Source of the DNA: J061 sp003695725 [NCBI: Candidatus Schekmanbacteria bacterium] | GTDB lineage: Bacteria; Schekmanbacteria; GWA2-38-11 | Direction of reading: 5' to 3' | Length of the DNA stretch: 10,078 nucleotides | NCBI GenBank assembly: GCA_003695725.1 | Contig: RFHX01000132.1 | Location: forward strand, 1 to 10,078 | In this document: in pieces, positions 6,786-10,078 of the stretch | Layout: each line of letters starts with the position of its first letter | Numbering within the stretch: position 1 is the stretch's first letter | The notes under the pieces: generated by a model | What the model was told of the DNA's origin: nothing | Databases searched by the model: none | Seen by the model: only the letters and a program-made list of their open reading frames with translations | Translations under genes and position numbers: made by a program

Positions 6786-8351
6786 ATGAATTTTATTTCA
6801 TCGAAAAACATGATTACAAAAATATTTCTTTCATTGTTTAGCAGCCTTCTTTTTATTCTGAGTTTTCCTGATTTCAACCTTTCAATTTTTGCGTGGTTTT
6901 GCCTGATTCCTCTTTTCTTTTCAGTAAAGGGAGAAAAACCTTTATCTTCCTTTTATATTGCTTGGTTTTCGGCATTTGCCGCCTTTTCAGGAACGATATA
7001 TTGGGTAACAAATTCGATGTATTATTATGGGGGTATTCCCTTGTATCTTTCCTTTTTCTTTCTTTTCCTTCTTTCTGCCTATTTGGCGCTTTATGTGGGA
7101 TGCTTCTTTATGATTTACAGTATAGTTGAAAAAAAATTCAGCCAACAGGCGGCTTTGACAGTTTCTCCTTTTTTATGGGTAACATTGGAATATTTGCGGG
7201 GGCATTTACTTACAGGCTTTCCATGGGCGCTTCTTGGTTATTCTCAGTGGAGAATGTTGAAACTAATTCAATTTAGCGATATTACAGGCATCTATGGCAT
7301 CTCTTTCTTGATTGTCCTTTTTAATGTTGCTCTTTTTTTTCTTCTATCCTCTCGTGAGATGAAATTGCATATCCTTAAGCGATTTTCCTTTTTATCAATT
7401 TCTATTCTTATACTTATTATTGTCCTTATTTATGGCAATGTAAGAATAGGGGAAGTCAAGAAGATTCTATCGAATAGAGATTCTTTCAGTATTGGTGTCG
7501 TGCAGGGCAATATAGAACAAGATTTAAAATGGGATGAGGAGAAGATTCTATCCAACTTGTATAAACATTTCTCTTTGACAGAGAGTTTGATATCCAATTG
7601 TAGTCCAGAAATGGTGTTGTGGTCAGAAACAGCGCTTCCCTTTTTCCCGGAGCGAAAGAAAGAATATACCGAGATGGTTGAAGATTTTGTCAAAAGGAAA
7701 AATATTATGCTCTTGAGCGGCGCTCTTGGTGTTGATGAATTTTCTGGTAATGAGAAAATTTACAACAGCGTTTTTTTATTTACTGCAAATAGAGGAATTG
7801 CAGGAAGATATGATAAGATTCATCTTGTCCCCTTTGGAGAATATATTCCTCTTGAAAATCTTTTGAGAATCACTGCCTTTGATAAAATTATTGGAACGAT
7901 TGGAAGTTTCGATGAAGGTAGTGAGACAAAAGTGTTTGAATATAAAGATAAAAAGTTTTCAATTATTATCTGTTATGAAATTATATTTCCCGACCTTGTA
8001 AGAAGATTCGTAAAAGCAGGGGCACAATTTATTTTGAATGTGACGAATGATGCTTGGTTTGGAGAGACTTCAGCACCCCAACAGCATTTTTCCAATGGCG
8101 TATTCAGAGCTATAGAGAATAGAAGGTTTTTGATAAGGTCAGCAAATACCGGTATTTCAGGGGTTATTTCCCCAGTTGGCGAAATAATCAAGAAAACAGA
8201 TATTTTTAAAGAAGATATTTTTTGTTACCCTATTTCTGAGATTAGAATAAAGACATTTTATTCAACATATGGAGATGTCTTTGCATTCTGTTGCATTATT
8301 TTTTCTCTCCTTTTTATGCTTTTTATCCTATTTCAGAGAGGAAAAAACTAA
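6786..8351 (+). CDS. lnt: Apolipoprotein N-acyltransferase
   Basis: An inner-membrane enzyme that adds the third acyl chain to the N-terminal cysteine of lipoproteins, the last maturation step before Lol-dependent sorting to the outer membrane. It is 521 aa, the usual length. The N-terminal ~220 residues are a run of hydrophobic membrane segments with the family motif GFPWALLGYSQW. The nitrilase-like periplasmic domain (about 233-485) carries the complete Glu-Lys-Cys triad: E281 in LWSETALPFF, K344 in GRYDKIHLVPFGEYIP, and C396 in IICYEIIFPDL. NVTNDAWFG follows, and a final membrane helix lies near 497-516. It diverges from hisC with 120 nt between the starts and has a candidate extended -10 promoter at 6718-6726. 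Its presence is strong evidence for a diderm cell with an outer membrane lipoprotein pathway. Confidence 0.96.
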   Translation: MNFISSKNMITKIFLSLFSSLLFILSFPDFNLSIFAWFCLIPLFFSVKGEKPLSSFYIAWFSAFAAFSGTIYWVTNSMYYYGGIPLYLSFFFLFLLSAYLALYVGCFFMIYSIVEKKFSQQAALTVSPFLWVTLEYLRGHLLTGFPWALLGYSQWRMLKLIQFSDITGIYGISFLIVLFNVALFFLLSSREMKLHILKRFSFLSISILILIIVLIYGNVRIGEVKKILSNRDSFSIGVVQGNIEQDLKWDEEKILSNLYKHFSLTESLISNCSPEMVLWSETALPFFPERKKEYTEMVEDFVKRKNIMLLSGALGVDEFSGNEKIYNSVFLFTANRGIAGRYDKIHLVPFGEYIPLENLLRITAFDKIIGTIGSFDEGSETKVFEYKDKKFSIIICYEIIFPDLVRRFVKAGAQFILNVTNDAWFGETSAPQQHFSNGVFRAIENRRFLIRSANTGISGVISPVGEIIKKTDIFKEDIFCYPISEIRIKTFYSTYGDVFAFCCIIFSLLFMLFILFQRGKN

Positions 8352-8354
8352 TTG

Positions 8355-8383
8355 TTGATAATGAAATTTTCTTGAAGTATAGT
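8355..8383 (+). promoter_or_regulatory. Promoter of the htrA-type gene
   Basis: TTGATA (8355-8360), an exact 17-nt spacer and TATAGT (8378-8383) match 5/6 and 5/6 of the sigma70 consensus, four nt past the lnt stop. The start site would be near 8390, giving a leader of about 38 nt. This is the best promoter in the window and suggests the protease is transcribed separately from lnt, and not from a sigmaE-type promoter. Confidence 0.62.
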
Positions 8384-8427
8384 CATATTGAATTTGATTT
8401 TTTTGAAAGGGTTTTAAAGTTTTGAAG

Positions 8428-9837
8428 ATGAAACTATTTACTGCTAAATCAGGTATAGCAACGCTTTTTTTTTATCTACTTCTCTGTTTTGTGATTTGCT
8501 ATACCCCTGCGCTGAGGGCAAATGAGAAGAAAGATGCCCTTTCATTTGTTGAGATTGCAAAGGAGGTAAAGCCATCAGTTGTAAGTATTTATACCTTTTC
8601 AGAAAGTATTTCAAAGGGTAGGGAAAAATATCATAGTGACAAAAACGGCAATTCCTTAAAAGATTTTTTTGATAAGTTTAGGAGGAAAAGGCCTCATAGC
8701 GATAAAAAAAATCTTGGTTCCGGTGTAATAATTGATAAGGATGGCTATATATTGACAAACAATCATATAGTAGAAGGCTCTTCCACTATCAATGTTTCTC
8801 TTGCAAGCGGAGAGGAGTATAAAGCTCGTATTGTTGGAAAAGATATAAAGACAGACATTGCACTGATAAAGATTGATGCAAACAGGAAGCTTCCTGCCGC
8901 AAAACTTGGCGATTCCGATTTATTACAAGTCGGCGAATGGGTAATGGCAATAGGGAATCCATACGGGCTCGAGGAAACTGTTACAGTGGGCATTGTAAGC
9001 GCCAAAGGAAGAGTTGTTGGTGCAGGACCATATGATAATTTTATCCAGACAGACTCTCCCATCAATCCTGGCAATAGCGGTGGTCCATTGGTTAACAAAA
9101 GGGGTGAAGTAGTAGGTATAAATACTCTCATTTTCAAGGGTGTGCAGAATCTTGGTTTTGCAATTCCAATTAATCTTGCAAGAGAGGTTTTCCAACAGCT
9201 CAAAGAACGTGGAAGAGTTGTGAGAGGATGGCTTGGCGTCTATATACAAAAAGTTTTGCCGGAGATGGTTGAATTTTTTAAGATTGATAAACCTGCAGGA
9301 GCGTTGGTTTCTGAAGTAACCCCCAATGGACCGGCGGATAAAGCCGGGATTAAGAGGGGTGATATTATCATTAATTTTGATGGTGTTGATATCAAAGACT
9401 CCAATGATTTACCTTTGATTGTTGCAAGAAGAAGAGTTGGTAAAAAAGTAAATGTTACAGTAATGCGCGATGGGAAAAAGATTGTATTCCCTGTAGTATT
9501 AGGAGAGTTGAAAGATGAGCTTTTGATAGAAGAATCATCTGAGCAGGAAAAAGGATTGAATATTTTTGGTATGCGAATTGAATATTTTACAGCAAAAGAA
9601 GCCAACAGAATGGATATTGGTGAGGAAGAAGGGTTATATGTCGTTGATGTGTATGATTCAAGTCAGGCAGAAGATAAAGGAATTAGAAGGGGTGACAGAA
9701 TACTTGAAGTCAATAAGAGGCAGACTAATACAATTTCTGAATTTAAAAAAGCTCTGAAGAAAAATGAAAGAGGCATTGCTCTTGTACTTATCAAACGAGG
9801 CAGTAACACATTTTTTGTAACATTGGAGACAGAATGA
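8428..9837 (+). CDS. Periplasmic serine endoprotease of the Do/HtrA (DegP) family
   Basis: A trypsin-like envelope quality-control protease that degrades misfolded exported proteins. It is 469 aa. Residues 1-31 are a signal peptide (basic start, hydrophobic core, likely cut after LRA31). The protease domain (about 40-255) has the full catalytic triad: H113 in LTNNHIVEG, D143 in KTDIALIKI and S217 in NPGNSGGPL. Two PDZ domains follow, about 262-357 (starting RGWLGV) and about 375-468, the DegP/DegQ arrangement rather than single-PDZ DegS. The region between signal peptide and core (about 62-92) is short, basic and polar, shorter than the long Q-linker of E. coli DegP. An in-frame TTG at 8422 would add two residues and lies nearer to AAAGGG (8406-8411), so the exact start is uncertain. 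The last bases overlap the next gene by ATGA. DegP and DegQ cannot be told apart here. Confidence 0.95.
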   Translation: MKLFTAKSGIATLFFYLLLCFVICYTPALRANEKKDALSFVEIAKEVKPSVVSIYTFSESISKGREKYHSDKNGNSLKDFFDKFRRKRPHSDKKNLGSGVIIDKDGYILTNNHIVEGSSTINVSLASGEEYKARIVGKDIKTDIALIKIDANRKLPAAKLGDSDLLQVGEWVMAIGNPYGLEETVTVGIVSAKGRVVGAGPYDNFIQTDSPINPGNSGGPLVNKRGEVVGINTLIFKGVQNLGFAIPINLAREVFQQLKERGRVVRGWLGVYIQKVLPEMVEFFKIDKPAGALVSEVTPNGPADKAGIKRGDIIINFDGVDIKDSNDLPLIVARRRVGKKVNVTVMRDGKKIVFPVVLGELKDELLIEESSEQEKGLNIFGMRIEYFTAKEANRMDIGEEEGLYVVDVYDSSQAEDKGIRRGDRILEVNKRQTNTISEFKKALKKNERGIALVLIKRGSNTFFVTLETE

Positions 9838-10078
9838 GAAAAATTATCACGAATCTATTGATTTTCTTTTTTGCTTTGCTCTTAATCATCCCTGTTGAGG
9901 GGATAGCAAAAAAGAAACATATTCATAAAGATGTAAAGAAAATAAAGAATAAAAATCAGGTCAAAAGTAGAAAGGCACATAAACAAAACTTGCCTGCTAA
10001 AAAACACAAAACAAATTTAGGCAAGAAGCATAAGAAAATAAAAGGAAAAATCGAGGACATCGATCTAAAAAATGGGAA
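9834..10078 (+). CDS. Lysine-rich exported protein, cut by the window end
   Basis: The ATG at 9834 overlaps the TGA of the protease gene (ATGA), a classic translational coupling. No stop occurs before the window ends; 81 full codons are visible. Residues 1-25 form a clear signal peptide: MRK, then the hydrophobic run ITNLLIFFFALLLIIPV, with likely cleavage after GIA25. The following 56 residues are extraordinarily basic, with 21 lysines, five histidines and one arginine. Acidic residues are almost absent until IEDIDL at the very end, where a folded domain may begin. Basic linkers like this occur in exported cell-wall or outer-membrane-associated proteins, but no catalytic domain is visible, so I give no function. 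Its coupling to an envelope protease fits a periplasmic role. Confidence 0.75.
   Translation, partial: MRKIITNLLIFFFALLLIIPVEGIAKKKHIHKDVKKIKNKNQVKSRKAHKQNLPAKKHKTNLGKKHKKIKGKIEDIDLKNG

Noticed and set aside
7459-7552. 13-bp direct repeat AGAAGATTCTATC at 7459-7471 and 7540-7552 inside lnt
   Set aside because: Both copies lie in frame and encode the same short peptide KILSN in an A+T-rich gene; most likely chance, with no other repeat structure.
8763-9203. 146-aa minus-strand open frame inside the HtrA gene
   Set aside because: It lies opposite the conserved protease core with its catalytic triad and is a codon-bias shadow.

Overview
This is an A+T-rich window of ordinary, densely packed bacterial chromosome. 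It holds seven complete genes and one gene cut by the right edge. I see no RNA genes, insertion sequences, phage genes or CRISPR repeats. Apolipoprotein N-acyltransferase (Lnt), a periplasmic Do-type protease and several signal-peptide proteins indicate a diderm (Gram-negative-type) bacterium. A MetV/MetF pair of the kind used in the methyl branch of the Wood-Ljungdahl pathway suggests an anaerobic or folate-dependent C1 lifestyle. The phylum cannot be settled from the sequence alone.

Layout from left to right. (1) 6-1094 (+): a two-component response regulator with an HD-GYP cyclic-di-GMP phosphodiesterase output domain; the window begins so close to it that its upstream partner is not visible. 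(2) 1198-2744 (-): the operon metV-metF, reading leftwards and converging on the regulator, with a plausible sigma70-type promoter at 2808-2836. (3) 2745-3086: a 342-base divergent intergenic region with candidate promoters in both directions and a 6-bp inverted repeat. (4) 3087-5552 (+): a deoxyhypusine-synthase-like gene followed after 3 nt by threonine synthase. (5) 5568-6665 (-): histidinol-phosphate aminotransferase (hisC), ending 15 nt from the threonine synthase stop. (6) 6786-10078 (+): an envelope block of lnt, an HtrA/DegP-type protease with its own good promoter, and the start of a very lysine-rich exported protein whose ATG overlaps the protease stop codon (ATGA).

Functionally the window mixes amino-acid and C1 metabolism (MetVF, ThrC, HisC), second-messenger signalling (HD-GYP regulator) and envelope maturation and quality control (Lnt, HtrA, lysine-rich exported protein). 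The most unusual gene is the deoxyhypusine-synthase-like one. Bacteria lack the eIF5A substrate of the classical enzyme. By hand alignment this protein keeps the NAD/catalytic-lysine end (E299, W303, K305) but has replaced three residues that bind spermidine or act in catalysis in the eukaryotic enzyme. Its tight coupling to threonine synthase is worth a comparative check. I did not find a clearly new multi-gene system.
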